The position numbers were made by a program, and so were the translations under genes. Shown piece after piece: positions 8,136 through 17,200 of a stretch of 64,000 nucleotides of DNA. The number at the start of each line of letters is the position of its first letter. The stretch's first letter is position 1. Origin of the DNA: an uncultured Roseburia sp. (GTDB taxonomy: Bacteria; Bacillota; Clostridia; Lachnospirales; Lachnospiraceae); the NCBI GenBank assembly GCA_947564465.1, contig CANOCV010000006.1, forward strand, positions 18,644 to 82,643. The letters are read 5' to 3'. The notes under the pieces are model-generated. The model was not told the origin of the DNA, searched no databases, and worked only from the letters and a program-made list of their open reading frames with translations.

Positions 8136-8178
8136 AAAGCGGGATTCCAAAAGACAATATTCTTTAGAGTCCCGCTTT
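8136..8178. terminator. Bidirectional terminator between convergent genes
   Basis: AAAGCGGGA (8136-8144) pairs with TCCCGCTTT (8170-8178), and an inner AAAGA/TCTTT pairing extends the stem. It lies between the plus-strand FliD-like gene and the minus-strand GT8 gene. The T tracts are weak. Confidence 0.55.
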
Positions 8179-8182
8179 GTCA

Positions 8183-9139
8183 TTACTGTACAACCTTTGA
8201 TAACAATTCCATAGACTTTTCCAGCGCCTCTTTCAGCTCTTTGTTCTCCTTTAGCAGCGCCATAATCGTGTGGTAGCTGTCATCCGAAAAACTATTCCAG
8301 AAAACCTCCTCCATCATCTCCAAATAAAACGGTGTTTCCCGCGCATAAATCCACCAAAGCTTCTCCAAATCATAATGCACACCGTTATAGCTCCATGGCT
8401 TGCGGCCTGCGAAATGAATCAGCGGGGGCAGCTGCTTAAGAATAGCGCCCACCTCCCCCTCATACTGAATATTTTGGGAAAACACATTATATTTTGTATT
8501 ATCTAAAAACAACACATTGCCTGCATGTACATAATTCAACAAATCCTGATCCGGATTCGTCAGGGAAAACCCTGCCTGTTTGGCCACCCGAAAATAATCG
8601 TCAAATTTATATTTTCTGCGAATTTCATCCATATTATATAAAATCACGCCGGAATTAAAGTATCGTAATTGCCCGTTCCATCCCAAAAACAACCGCTCCT
8701 GCGCCTCGCTAAAGTTCCCCTGTATCATCGTATCATCGGCTGCCGCAAGCTCCATCCCCTCCATATCCATAAAATAAAGTTCGCGCAGCGATTCATTTAT
8801 AATAATATCCACATCAAGATACAAAAGACGCTTAAGCTCCTTCGGAAGCGCCTCTCCTACAAGCAGTCTGTAATAGATTTCTTTTGACCAGCTTGCCGTC
8901 GTCGGAAGCATATCCATATATTTCTGCATTCCAAGTTCACAAAACTCCAGTTTTTGCCCCCAGCCTTCCGCCAGCTCCTTAAGACACGCTCTGTCCTCTT
9001 CGGTCAAATCCGTCTGCAAAACAAAAACGTGTACGCCCTGCCCCCTGTGATGCATAAACAAGGACGTCAACATAACATACGCGTACTTTACATATCTGCT
9101 GTTGATTGCTATTGCAATATTCATTTCCTCGATTTTCAA
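8183..9139 (-). CDS. Glycosyltransferase family 8
   Basis: GT8 enzymes are retaining transferases that use UDP-glucose or UDP-galactose, often on surface glycans or glycoproteins. The 318-aa protein has the metal-binding DxD as LDVDI (about 108-112), FNSGVILYN (161-169), NPDQDLLN (195-202) and the C-terminal HFAGRKPW (242-249). It ends in a Lys/Glu-rich coiled region. The TTG at 9139 overlaps the upstream stop codon, with AAGGAG close by. The ATG at 9124 has a poorly spaced site, so the start is uncertain by five codons. It is the last gene of a four-gene glycosyltransferase operon. The acceptor is probably flagellin or another surface protein; this is inference from context. Confidence 0.9.
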   Translation of the reverse strand: MKIEEMNIAIAINSRYVKYAYVMLTSLFMHHRGQGVHVFVLQTDLTEEDRACLKELAEGWGQKLEFCELGMQKYMDMLPTTASWSKEIYYRLLVGEALPKELKRLLYLDVDIIINESLRELYFMDMEGMELAAADDTMIQGNFSEAQERLFLGWNGQLRYFNSGVILYNMDEIRRKYKFDDYFRVAKQAGFSLTNPDQDLLNYVHAGNVLFLDNTKYNVFSQNIQYEGEVGAILKQLPPLIHFAGRKPWSYNGVHYDLEKLWWIYARETPFYLEMMEEVFWNSFSDDSYHTIMALLKENKELKEALEKSMELLSKVVQ

Positions 9140-10311
9140 TCCTCTCCTTCCCTTCCATCTAAAATTGTAAGCATCTTTGTCAAACGGTCTCTGTACGAAT
9201 GCAGCTCTTTCACCTTCCGATAACCGCTTTGGGCAATCTGTCTCCGCTCCTCCTCATGCGCAAGATAATATCCCGCTTTATCCACCAGATCCCTCTCGCC
9301 CTCAAAACAGACGTAATCCTCGCCCTCCTTGAAATATAAAGGCAGCTCCGCCTGATAGTTTGTCAAAAGAAACCCTCCCGCTCCCATAACATCCCACATG
9401 CGAAGCGGCAGTCCCGTTTTAATATTCGGTATTGTTATATTTAAATTTATTTTTGTCCCACGAAAAACCTTAGGCATTTCGCCCCAATAATCAACTCCGC
9501 CGCGATACTGTACACGAATCAAATCGCTGACGTCGCTGTTTGAGTATACTGCCAAAGGATACTTCATCGACAAAGCAATCAACGCCCTCCGCCGCTGAAT
9601 GGCTGCGATTTTAAATCCCAATACGGTCGTAGAAAAAATCAATCCAATATCCGAAAAAGAGTCTTCCGTTTTCTCTAAATGAAAATATTCCTCCAACTGT
9701 TCCAAAATATCGGGTGTAAGCATCTCCTCTATAATATTTCCGCCGCTGATACTCATCTGCGCCTGCATCGTCGCCTCAAAATATCCCTTCAGATAATCCG
9801 GCAGCGCATGTGCCAGTTTATCATAGCTGTTTCTTTCATAAAGGCTTCCAACAAATGCAATCTCGTTTTGATATTTATACAGATCATCGGCATTATCCAG
9901 CAAATAGTCCAGCCTCGCCGTATCCACAGCAAGCGGAAGATACCAGATCTGCTTCACGCCCATCCCCTTAAATTCCAGGTAGTTTGACTGATCGAATGTA
10001 AAAATATAATTGCATTTATTAAATACAGATTTATGATACATGCTAATCAACGGATTGTCACAGGTCCAGACAACATATCTTATTTTCCGATTTTCACAGG
10101 CGTTGGAAATTACCGCAAAATAATTGACTGTAAAAACCATATCGAAATGTTTTTCATTCAGAAGCTTCTCTATATATGTCTGAAACTCCTCGTCTATATC
10201 ATAACTGCCAAGCTTCTGCTGAATATTCTCCACAGTATGTCCCAGCAGCTGAAAGGTACGCTCAATATCCTGATAATTATATGCCCTCCAGCGGTACATC
10301 AATATATGCAT
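9136..10311 (-). CDS. DUF3880/CgeB-type glycosyltransferase (paralogue A)
   Basis: The 391-aa protein has an N-terminal DUF3880-like half and a C-terminal GT1-like half as in spore-coat CgeB. Landmarks shared with its paralogues here are FTVNYFAVISNACEN (about 60-75), FTFDQ and YLPLAVDTAR (105-135), EIAFVGSLYE (150-160), and KINLNITIPNIKTGLPLRMW then GGFLLTNYQAEL (285-322). The start is the ATG at 10311, 9 nt after GGGAG. The stop overlaps the GT8 start. It is an inverting or retaining sugar transferase of unknown donor; family members occur near flagellin genes and are thought to glycosylate flagellin. No signal peptide or membrane span. Confidence 0.85.
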   Translation of the reverse strand: MHILMYRWRAYNYQDIERTFQLLGHTVENIQQKLGSYDIDEEFQTYIEKLLNEKHFDMVFTVNYFAVISNACENRKIRYVVWTCDNPLISMYHKSVFNKCNYIFTFDQSNYLEFKGMGVKQIWYLPLAVDTARLDYLLDNADDLYKYQNEIAFVGSLYERNSYDKLAHALPDYLKGYFEATMQAQMSISGGNIIEEMLTPDILEQLEEYFHLEKTEDSFSDIGLIFSTTVLGFKIAAIQRRRALIALSMKYPLAVYSNSDVSDLIRVQYRGGVDYWGEMPKVFRGTKINLNITIPNIKTGLPLRMWDVMGAGGFLLTNYQAELPLYFKEGEDYVCFEGERDLVDKAGYYLAHEEERRQIAQSGYRKVKELHSYRDRLTKMLTILDGREGED

Positions 10312-10342
10312 AACAAGCAACTCCCAAAATATAAAATCATAA

Positions 10343-11524
10343 TTATAAATAGCACTCTTTTATATATTCTGCGCGGTTCTTCCACGTATGCCTCCGTCTT
10401 GCCTGCGTGTACCCCAAGTCCGCCATTTCCTGCGCTTTGGACAAATGTCCAAACAAATCAAACACACGCTCCGGCAGGCTTTTGATGTCGTTTAAAGAAA
10501 ACATAACCAGTTCCCTTCCGTCCGTAAATTCCTGACGCATATATGTGGAGTCGTCCGTCACGACAGCCGCACCGGCAAGCATCCCGTTAAATACCCTGTC
10601 ATGACTGCCCGCCTTGAACCATGTCATAGTATTTAATACAACCTTGGAATCATTCATAAGAGGCAATATCTGCGGCGCAAGCACCTTTCCCCCATAATCA
10701 AGATACGGGCTGTCGCTCCAGCCGCATTGGTCCCAGCCTGTCCCGTACGCCGTCACACGAATACCGGAATCAACCAGAATGCGAACTGCCTGCTCCCGGA
10801 AAAAGGATGTCGCATAGGAATCGAGAAAACGCATATTTACAATAATTTCCTGTATTCTCTTCTCCGATATATCATTCCTCTCTCCGCGAAGATATTCTTC
10901 AATTGCAAGCTCTGTGGTTTTCTCCGGATGATTCGCCAGCTCATGCAGGACCTCCTGCGCCATTTTCTGCCCGTCCACCTCCGGAATCGATGACAAGTCC
11001 GGTATCATGCGCGCCACGGTGTAAATCGGCAAAGCCCCCGCATACAAAACATCAATTCCCCGACTGGCAAGCGGCTTGTGGCGGCAGTGCAGCTCGACTC
11101 CTGCATGGGGCAAAAAATCTGTGCGCATGATATTTTTATGAAAACGCCGGATATATTTTACATGGTTGCGGTCTACACAAAGCACAACGGATGTTTTTGG
11201 AGCCCGATTTATGGCTCTCTCATAATGAAACGGATGGTCCATCAGAATATTGATATAGGGGATATCATAATGTTCCCACAAATTCTCCTCTGTGACGGGC
11301 AATGCCAGATTATATCCAAGATTATTGAACGTAACACAGGCAAACCCATCTTCTGCCCGCCGCTCCTCAAGCAACTCTATAAGCGCCTCCTTGCCCGCTT
11401 CCGCCTCCGCGGCATCATAGACAAACGAGCGGTATCCCATCCCTTCAAACGCATCCTTTAATTCCAGCGTAAACAAATCCAGTGTATCATATACCCCGAT
11501 AAAATAAATAATCGTACCTGCCAT
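10343..11524 (-). CDS. CgeB-type glycosyltransferase, divergent subtype
   Basis: The 393-aa product belongs to the same superfamily but to a different subtype. The N-terminus is MAGTIIYFIGVYDTLDLFTL, with PYINILMDHPFHYE in place of the NYF motif. The C-terminal half carries NDSKVVLNTMTWFKAGSHDR and GAAVVTDDSTYM, matching the C-terminal module of the fusion protein at 17190-19667 rather than the other paralogues. The ATG at 11524 has AAGGAA 8 nt upstream. A longer frame to 11593 would overlap the upstream gene and is rejected. It lies 20 nt after the GT2-TPR gene in one operon. Donor and acceptor unknown. Confidence 0.8.
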   Translation of the reverse strand: MAGTIIYFIGVYDTLDLFTLELKDAFEGMGYRSFVYDAAEAEAGKEALIELLEERRAEDGFACVTFNNLGYNLALPVTEENLWEHYDIPYINILMDHPFHYERAINRAPKTSVVLCVDRNHVKYIRRFHKNIMRTDFLPHAGVELHCRHKPLASRGIDVLYAGALPIYTVARMIPDLSSIPEVDGQKMAQEVLHELANHPEKTTELAIEEYLRGERNDISEKRIQEIIVNMRFLDSYATSFFREQAVRILVDSGIRVTAYGTGWDQCGWSDSPYLDYGGKVLAPQILPLMNDSKVVLNTMTWFKAGSHDRVFNGMLAGAAVVTDDSTYMRQEFTDGRELVMFSLNDIKSLPERVFDLFGHLSKAQEMADLGYTQARRRHTWKNRAEYIKECYL

Positions 11525-11544
11525 TGCCTGCGTTCCTTTCCCAC

Positions 11545-12627
11545 TTATTCTAAGAATGCAAGACGCTCCTTTGCCGGTGCATATTCGCCGCATTTCTTAT
11601 AATACTGTATCGCCTGCGCCGTATTGCCAAGGCATTCGCGAACTACTCCCGCATTATAATATGCAAGAAACGAATTTGCTCCCTGCATTCTAGCGCGCTC
11701 ACAGCCTGCGGCACTTAAAAATTCTCCGACCGCAGCGTCAAACATCTCATTATTCATATATATCAATCCCATCAACAGCTTAAAGTCCGCCGTTTCCCCA
11801 AATTCGTCATAGATATTTTCAAACATAAGCGCTTCCTTGGCCCGCCCTGCATTCAACAGCGCATATCCGTAAGTCTCCACCATATCTATGACATACTCCA
11901 ATGACGGATTCAAATCAAACGAAAGTCCCCTCGAAAAATACTCTGCCGCCTCCCGATAATCCTCCTGCATATAGTAGCTCTTACCGAGCTGATAGAGAAT
12001 GTACGGATCATCTCCGCCCGTCGCAAGCTCCTGTTTTAAAAGAACAATATTACGCTCGGCTTTTTCCCGTTTCTGTTTCGGAGTCCCCATATATCCGTCA
12101 TGCCGGATCGTAATTGGAAGGGATATATAAACATCCGATGCTACTTGCCCATCTCCGGCCACAGGCAGCAGCTGCTCATGAATTCTCCCATAATATTTGT
12201 ATCTGCGTCTGTCAAAAACTCTTGCAATGAATTCCTGCTGATAATTTACCTGTCCCTTCTGTTCTATCTGATTGCGCCTTACAATGCGCCCTATTTTATC
12301 GCTGCCGCCCCCCAAAAATCTCTGCACCGCATCTAAATCCATATTCTCAATTACTTCATCGCTGTCCAATACAAAAACCAAATCATTGCCCGCTAAAGAA
12401 ACCGCATAATTTTTTGCCGCGGCAAAATCATCGCGCCATTCAAAAACAGATTTTTTTAATGTAAATTTCTTTTTTGGATTTTGCCCCCATTCTTCCAGTA
12501 TTTCAACTGTACCATCCGACGAACCGGTATCCACGACAATCAGCTCTACGGCATAATCCCAAAGAGAAACAAGGCAGCGGTTTAGCTTTTCTTTTTCATT
12601 TTTTGTAATCATACAAATTGACAGCAT
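11545..12627 (-). CDS. GT2 glycosyltransferase with C-terminal TPR repeats
   Basis: The N-terminal half (about 1-200) is a GT2 domain of the SunS/WaaE-like kind, with SICMITKNEKEKLNRCL, VVDTGSSDGTVEI (31-43) and the metal site VLDSDEV (86-92), followed by RIHEQL. Residues from about 205 to the end form tetratricopeptide-like helices, for example YILYQLGKSYYMQEDYREAA and the final YYNAGVVRECLGNTAQAIQY. TPRs in such enzymes usually hold a protein acceptor. The ATG at 12627 has GAGGGG 7 nt upstream. First gene of the minus operon ending in GT8. A SunS-like protein-glycosylating role, perhaps on flagellin, is inferred. Confidence 0.85.
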   Translation of the reverse strand: MLSICMITKNEKEKLNRCLVSLWDYAVELIVVDTGSSDGTVEILEEWGQNPKKKFTLKKSVFEWRDDFAAAKNYAVSLAGNDLVFVLDSDEVIENMDLDAVQRFLGGGSDKIGRIVRRNQIEQKGQVNYQQEFIARVFDRRRYKYYGRIHEQLLPVAGDGQVASDVYISLPITIRHDGYMGTPKQKREKAERNIVLLKQELATGGDDPYILYQLGKSYYMQEDYREAAEYFSRGLSFDLNPSLEYVIDMVETYGYALLNAGRAKEALMFENIYDEFGETADFKLLMGLIYMNNEMFDAAVGEFLSAAGCERARMQGANSFLAYYNAGVVRECLGNTAQAIQYYKKCGEYAPAKERLAFLE

Positions 12628-12675
12628 AATTTTTCCCCTCAGCAGTTATTTTCTGTTATAATACACATGACATAT

Positions 12676-12704
12676 ATTATATCGGTTTATTGCCAAAGAA
12701 ACAA
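12676..12704 (-). promoter_or_regulatory. Promoter of the GT2-TPR/CgeB/CgeB/GT8 operon
   Basis: On the minus strand TTGTTT (12699-12704) and TATAAT (12676-12681) are 17 nt apart. The same stretch contains ACCGATAT (12679-12686), a SigD-type -10, but no TAAA-like -35 is found 14-16 nt upstream. SigA use is more likely, with SigD possible. Confidence 0.45.
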
Positions 12705-12730
12705 TAGGCGGTTTTGAACATGAGGTGCTT

Positions 12731-13909
12731 ATGAAGATTTTATATTACTACTGGGGTGAAAACTCTTCCAAAGATATTACAGAAACCTTCTTTACGCTTG
12801 GACATGAAGTGACTGTTTTCAAATATCCACTTGACAACTATCTCTCAGACGTTTCATTCTCTCACGCTCTTTCTCTTGAAATTGAAAAGGGAAAGTATGA
12901 TTTTATATTTACATTTAATTACTTCCCAGTCATTTCGGACACAGCCGAAGCATATTTCCTAAAATATGCCTGCTGGGTCTACGACTGCCCGCACTTTACG
13001 CTTTACTCCAAATCTGTCTCGAATTCATGCAACTATATCTTTTTGTTTGATCAGAATATGGTCTCACAGACGCTTGCCGCGGGAGCCAAGCACGTATATC
13101 ATCTGCCGCTCGCCGCACATACCGCACGCATACAACGCCAGCTTAATCTATCGCCAAAATGCTTCACGCCGCCTGAACAATATATAAACGAGATTTCATT
13201 TGTAGGAAGCCTATACGAAGATAATATGTATGACAAGATCAACTTTTTACCGGAAGAACTGATCGGTTATCTGGACGCAGTCATGTGCATGCAGAAACAG
13301 CTTTGGGGAATGGACCTCATCTCCTCGTTAATGGATCAAAAACTTGCTTCCACACTTTCAAAATATATCAAACTGGAAGAAAACCCAAATCTTCCAAATT
13401 TGGACCGGCTGATTTTCGGAGACATGCTTCAAAATAAAATTACCTCCGACGAACGAATTACCGCCATAAATTTACTGTCGGAATTTTTTCCTGTCGCACT
13501 TTATTCCGGCTCAAAGAGTTCCCTCTGCCCCAAAGCCGACTATCAGGGATATATTTCCTATAACGACACTATGCCATTTATATTTTTTAAATCTAAAATT
13601 AATTTAAATATTACGCTCCGTTCCATCACTTCCGGCATACCGCTGCGCGCCGTAGATATACTCTCCTGCGGCGGTTTTCTGCTCAGCAATTATCAACCGG
13701 AGCTTGCCCAATATTTCGAAGCCGGAACAGACTATATTTATTTTGAAGATTTTGAAGATATGCTGGGTAAGGCAGATTATTTTCTGCGACACGATAAAGA
13801 ACGGGAAGAGATTGCCGGAAACGGCTTCCGAAAAATAAGTCAAGAATTAACTTATGCAAGACAAGTCGAAAAAATGTTCTCAAAGATCATGAATATCTGC
13901 GAAGCTTAA
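12731..13909 (+). CDS. DUF3880/CgeB-type glycosyltransferase (paralogue B)
   Basis: This 392-aa paralogue of the gene at 9136 is transcribed the other way from the shared intergenic region. It has FTFNYFPVISDTAEAY, IFLFDQNM, YHLPLAAHTAR, EISFVGSLYEDNMYDK, SKINLNITLRSITSGIPLRA and GGFLLSNYQPELAQYF in family order. The ATG at 12731 has GAGG 5 nt upstream; the in-frame GTG six bases earlier lies inside that site. Cytoplasmic, no transmembrane segment. It stands alone on its strand. Sugar donor and target unknown; its neighbourhood suggests flagellin glycosylation. Confidence 0.85.
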   Translation: MKILYYYWGENSSKDITETFFTLGHEVTVFKYPLDNYLSDVSFSHALSLEIEKGKYDFIFTFNYFPVISDTAEAYFLKYACWVYDCPHFTLYSKSVSNSCNYIFLFDQNMVSQTLAAGAKHVYHLPLAAHTARIQRQLNLSPKCFTPPEQYINEISFVGSLYEDNMYDKINFLPEELIGYLDAVMCMQKQLWGMDLISSLMDQKLASTLSKYIKLEENPNLPNLDRLIFGDMLQNKITSDERITAINLLSEFFPVALYSGSKSSLCPKADYQGYISYNDTMPFIFFKSKINLNITLRSITSGIPLRAVDILSCGGFLLSNYQPELAQYFEAGTDYIYFEDFEDMLGKADYFLRHDKEREEIAGNGFRKISQELTYARQVEKMFSKIMNICEA

Positions 13910-13986
13910 TTCTTATTCTGTCGTTATGTATTGCTGTAATTGTCGTTTATGCACTTTACGATGTCAAAAATATCCTTCCCGTATTA

Positions 13987-14245
13987 TTATTTAAAATACT
14001 GATACGCCAAATAAGCGACTGCGCCGACAACCGCCACTGTACCAAATATTGCCTTCAAATACGCTTTCATCCCCCACGGTTTATGCTTCTTAAGCGTTTC
14101 CCTTCTGCTTTCTATCTTCTTCTACACTCATGAGCTCCGCATTATCTATGTGAGTTTTAACAATGTGCTTTAACGGACCATAAAATTCCTCAAATTCCAA
14201 CTTCGGTTGCGACGGATAATAATGCTCATCCAAACTCTTGCACAA
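13987..14245 (-). pseudogene. Frameshifted remnant of a small C-terminally anchored protein
   Basis: Two minus-strand frames look like one broken gene. Frame 1 (14245-14090) reads LEFEEFYGPLKHIVKTHIDN then AELMSVEEDRKQKGNA and stops. Frame 2, shifted by one base, continues LKKHKPWGMKAYLKAIFGTV then a hydrophobic AVVGAVAYLAYQYF and stops at 13987. Removing one G near 14096 would join them into a polar segment and a membrane tail. There is no ATG or good ribosome site at the 5' end. Alternatively the ATG at 14070 could start a free 27-aa hydrophobic peptide. The rest of the 470-nt gap (13910-14378) shows no other structure. Confidence 0.35.
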
Positions 14246-14378
14246 TTATAGTTTCTTTGATTTTAACATTTTTTCACAGGATACAAGAAACGCACTCTTG
14301 TTTTTCTCCGTCCAATGTCATATAGCGGTCAAAACATCATTACCACAACAAAAAAGGAAAATATTATATGCAGAGGGA

Positions 14379-14981
14379 TTAAAGAAAGCCGCGGTAATTT
14401 TCTTCGATAGAATCTATAATTTTCTCATTCCCTAATAAAAGCTGCTCATATATGATTTCCGTTCTGAGGACACCCTCCACCGCCAAATCATGATCCGCCG
14501 CCTTTATCATATTTTTCAATGTTTCGATAAGCTCCGACGGCAAATAGGGATATTTCAATTCAATTCTTCTTATAATGTGCAGCGACTGCTTCTTATCGTC
14601 GTCGGAGACCGGCTGCGTCTGAACAAGCAGACCGCCGTTTTGTGTTTTGATCACATGATAGTCCTCAGGGGCTATCTGCTCAATTACCAGCAGAACATCC
14701 TTCTTTGTCAGATTTATGGAACGGATTGCCATGAAAAACTGCCATCCAAAACACACACTCGTTAATGTCAAAGAAAACACGAGAATGACAGAAGACAGAT
14801 GGAAAATATTTCTTACGGGGTTATTCATGATAGGAACATCATAGTGCAGGCCTATTATAATTATTATCATACCGGCTGCTAAGGAAGCAAAAGTCTTGGA
14901 AACGGCCTGCCGAATCATCTCCCGGCGCAGCCGTCCAATATCCTTTTTATCAAAATCAATATAATTGAAATGTTTCTTCAT
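14379..14981 (-). CDS. Membrane protein of unknown function, two transmembrane segments
   Basis: I do not recognise this 200-aa protein. A basic N-terminus (MKKHFNYIDFDKKDIGRLRR) leads to two hydrophobic helices, about residues 32-46 (FASLAAGMIIIIIGL) and 62-85 (SSVILVFSLTLTSVCFGWQF). The soluble C-terminal part (about 95-200) is rich in Glu, Ile and Leu and probably helical, and should be cytoplasmic. There is no clear ribosome site before the ATG. A SigA-like TTGACT and TTATAT/TATATT pair lies upstream near 15008-15035. Single gene between two glycosyltransferase operons; no function assigned. Confidence 0.65.
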   Translation of the reverse strand: MKKHFNYIDFDKKDIGRLRREMIRQAVSKTFASLAAGMIIIIIGLHYDVPIMNNPVRNIFHLSSVILVFSLTLTSVCFGWQFFMAIRSINLTKKDVLLVIEQIAPEDYHVIKTQNGGLLVQTQPVSDDDKKQSLHIIRRIELKYPYLPSELIETLKNMIKAADHDLAVEGVLRTEIIYEQLLLGNEKIIDSIEENYRGFL

Positions 14982-15088
14982 ATTCTATTTAGAGCCTTTT
15001 TGATTTTAATATAATATAGCAGAGAATGAGAAGTCAAACACGTAAAAAACGGAACTCGAAACAACCATATCTCTTATTCTGTCTATAC

Positions 15089-17200
15089 TTATGGTAACTT
15101 GCTGGCAAACTCCCACTTCAGCTCCGCCGCGACTTCCAGAAGCTTTACCGGATCGTCGTCATTCATCTGCATAATTGCCACATCCAATGTCGGCAATGTC
15201 TTTTTCAGCTTCTCATTGTCATACCCCGGCGATACCGCCTTTCTCCTCAGCTTCCTAAGCTTTTGAAGCATTTCAAGAGCAGGAAACGGCTCCTTTGCAA
15301 TATGGCTTTCCAGGCAGGCATTCACTGCAAACGAATAAAACTGGAGCAACGTATAATCCAGAGCATAGCGAAGCTTTTTGTAATTTGGCAGCACATGTAT
15401 TTTCTCCCATGTACCCTTCATCGCTTCGTACAAACTTCCGCAGTACGATTCCCTGTCTCTCTTTTTGGACAACGAATCGTCGGTATTTTTGTAGCTGTAA
15501 ACAACTTCCTTTAAATTTCCGATGTTAAATGCGGCAGCAAACAGGAAATCTAAGAAATCCGAATCCTCAAGCATCGGCACATGCTCACGGAAGCGCAGAT
15601 GATGCTTCTCAATCAGCTCTCTACGGACGAGCTTGCTCCACAGATAACCGCCGCGCATAATCAGTCGGCTGCGCTTCTTTGCATTGAGCACTCCGGTATC
15701 CTCATCCCCCGTATATAAGACGATCGTATCCTTACCTTCATAGATAAATCCGCCGTCCACCAGATCGTAGTCGCCCTCCTTCGCCTTTGCATATAAGCGC
15801 TCATACATCTTAGTATCCGGCACGTCGTCGCAATCCACGAAGCCGATATACTCTCCGGTCGCCGCCTCAAGGCCAAGGTTTCTCGCTCCTCCGGCTCTTC
15901 GGTTATCCGGCGAGGCAATGACCCGCACGCGGTCCGGATACTGTCTCTGACACTCCCGAAGAATCGCAAGACTGTTATCCGTAGAACAGTCGTCAATAAA
16001 AATAATCTCAATATCCTCAAGCGTCTGGTGCACGAGATTGCCAAGACACCCCTGAAACTGCTTTTCTCCATTATAGACCGGCACAATAACGGACACTTTT
16101 TTCGGCGGCCGTCCCTCATTGAGATACTCGTAGAGTGAAAGCTCCCCCTTGATATCCGCCTCAATTATAGATAGCGCCGTATTTGACACCGGAAATTCCG
16201 CGAAATATGCCGCGCCCCCCTCCAAAACCTTCTTCCCATGCTGCATAATCAGCGTCCTGATATTCTTATAATGCTCCAATAAAAGAGGCAGCTCCCTTGA
16301 GAAATCCAAAAACCCTCTCTCCCCCCGTTTCTTCTCCTCATGCATAATATAAATCAGCCGCTCAATCGCAGGAATCTCCCCCCTGATATCCGACGCATTC
16401 TCTCTGATATCCGGGCGAATCTTAAGATAGCCGTAAAACAGCTCCTTCGCCTGCGCAATCTCCCCGGCCGCAATCAGACTCGTCATAGCCTGCTTAAACT
16501 CTATTGTCTCCGCCTTTTCCGATGTGATTCCTATCCGGCATTCCTTATAACGGTATTTTCTGGCTGCAATCCAGACGTAGAGCATTACCTCGGAAAGAAA
16601 ACCGTAAACGCGTTTGTGGTACATGTCATAATCCGAAACGTCAATCGCATCCGACGCCTCGGCAAATATATGAAACAGCCATTCACAGTACTCGTCAAAT
16701 TTCTCTTTCGTCGTCACCATCAGATTGCCGTAGCAGCACTTATCGTCCGCCATCACCTTCTCAAATGCCGGATAATCCTTAGGATACAGCTTCTTGATCG
16801 CATCCCCCACCGCATTCATATCGGCAATATTATGCGCCTTTGCAAAATTCTCCCTGTTACTTCCCCCATTCGACAGAAAATCAGAGGTCAGAATATCACA
16901 ATCCGAAAGCGCTTCCTCATAATCTGCCTGTGTCATAAAACGGCTGCCGTCCTCTGTAAGGAAATACCGTCTGTAATGACAGATTCCGATTACATCCGCC
17001 TCCGTCTCATTCTTCCAAAGCCAGTATAAACCGGTCAGCTCTCCGTAGAGCGGATTTAAATCGGAAATGTGATCTCCCGTATCGTCGCCCATATAGCCGA
17101 GATCCTCCGTAATTGCCCGGCCGACATGCATCGGAACATAGACAGGATCCTCCGGCTTTTGAAATAATTTGTGGGTCATCGTATATATTTTAACATTCAT
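15089..17200 (-). CDS. DUF4422-GT2 fusion glycosyltransferase
   Basis: The 703-aa protein has an N-terminal DUF4422 domain (about 1-235), a family found in capsule and exopolysaccharide transferases, with the hallmark IGICHYRRYF (71-80) and YGFLSEVMLYVW (199-210). A linker of about 130 aa follows. A GT2 domain (369-580) then carries VSVIVPVYNGE, FIDDCSTDNS and the metal site VDCDD (455-459). The C-terminal 120 aa are helical. The ATG overlaps the upstream stop by 11 nt and AGGAGG stands 9 nt before it, so translation is coupled to the GT2-CgeB gene. Two transferase modules suggest that one protein adds two consecutive sugars. It shares the SigD promoter at 19706-19733. Confidence 0.88.
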   Translation of the reverse strand: MNVKIYTMTHKLFQKPEDPVYVPMHVGRAITEDLGYMGDDTGDHISDLNPLYGELTGLYWLWKNETEADVIGICHYRRYFLTEDGSRFMTQADYEEALSDCDILTSDFLSNGGSNRENFAKAHNIADMNAVGDAIKKLYPKDYPAFEKVMADDKCCYGNLMVTTKEKFDEYCEWLFHIFAEASDAIDVSDYDMYHKRVYGFLSEVMLYVWIAARKYRYKECRIGITSEKAETIEFKQAMTSLIAAGEIAQAKELFYGYLKIRPDIRENASDIRGEIPAIERLIYIMHEEKKRGERGFLDFSRELPLLLEHYKNIRTLIMQHGKKVLEGGAAYFAEFPVSNTALSIIEADIKGELSLYEYLNEGRPPKKVSVIVPVYNGEKQFQGCLGNLVHQTLEDIEIIFIDDCSTDNSLAILRECQRQYPDRVRVIASPDNRRAGGARNLGLEAATGEYIGFVDCDDVPDTKMYERLYAKAKEGDYDLVDGGFIYEGKDTIVLYTGDEDTGVLNAKKRSRLIMRGGYLWSKLVRRELIEKHHLRFREHVPMLEDSDFLDFLFAAAFNIGNLKEVVYSYKNTDDSLSKKRDRESYCGSLYEAMKGTWEKIHVLPNYKKLRYALDYTLLQFYSFAVNACLESHIAKEPFPALEMLQKLRKLRRKAVSPGYDNEKLKKTLPTLDVAIMQMNDDDPVKLLEVAAELKWEFASKLP

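Noticed and set aside
16130..17030. Plus-strand frames inside the DUF4422-GT2 gene
   Set aside because: They are antisense to a full-length two-domain protein with clear motifs.
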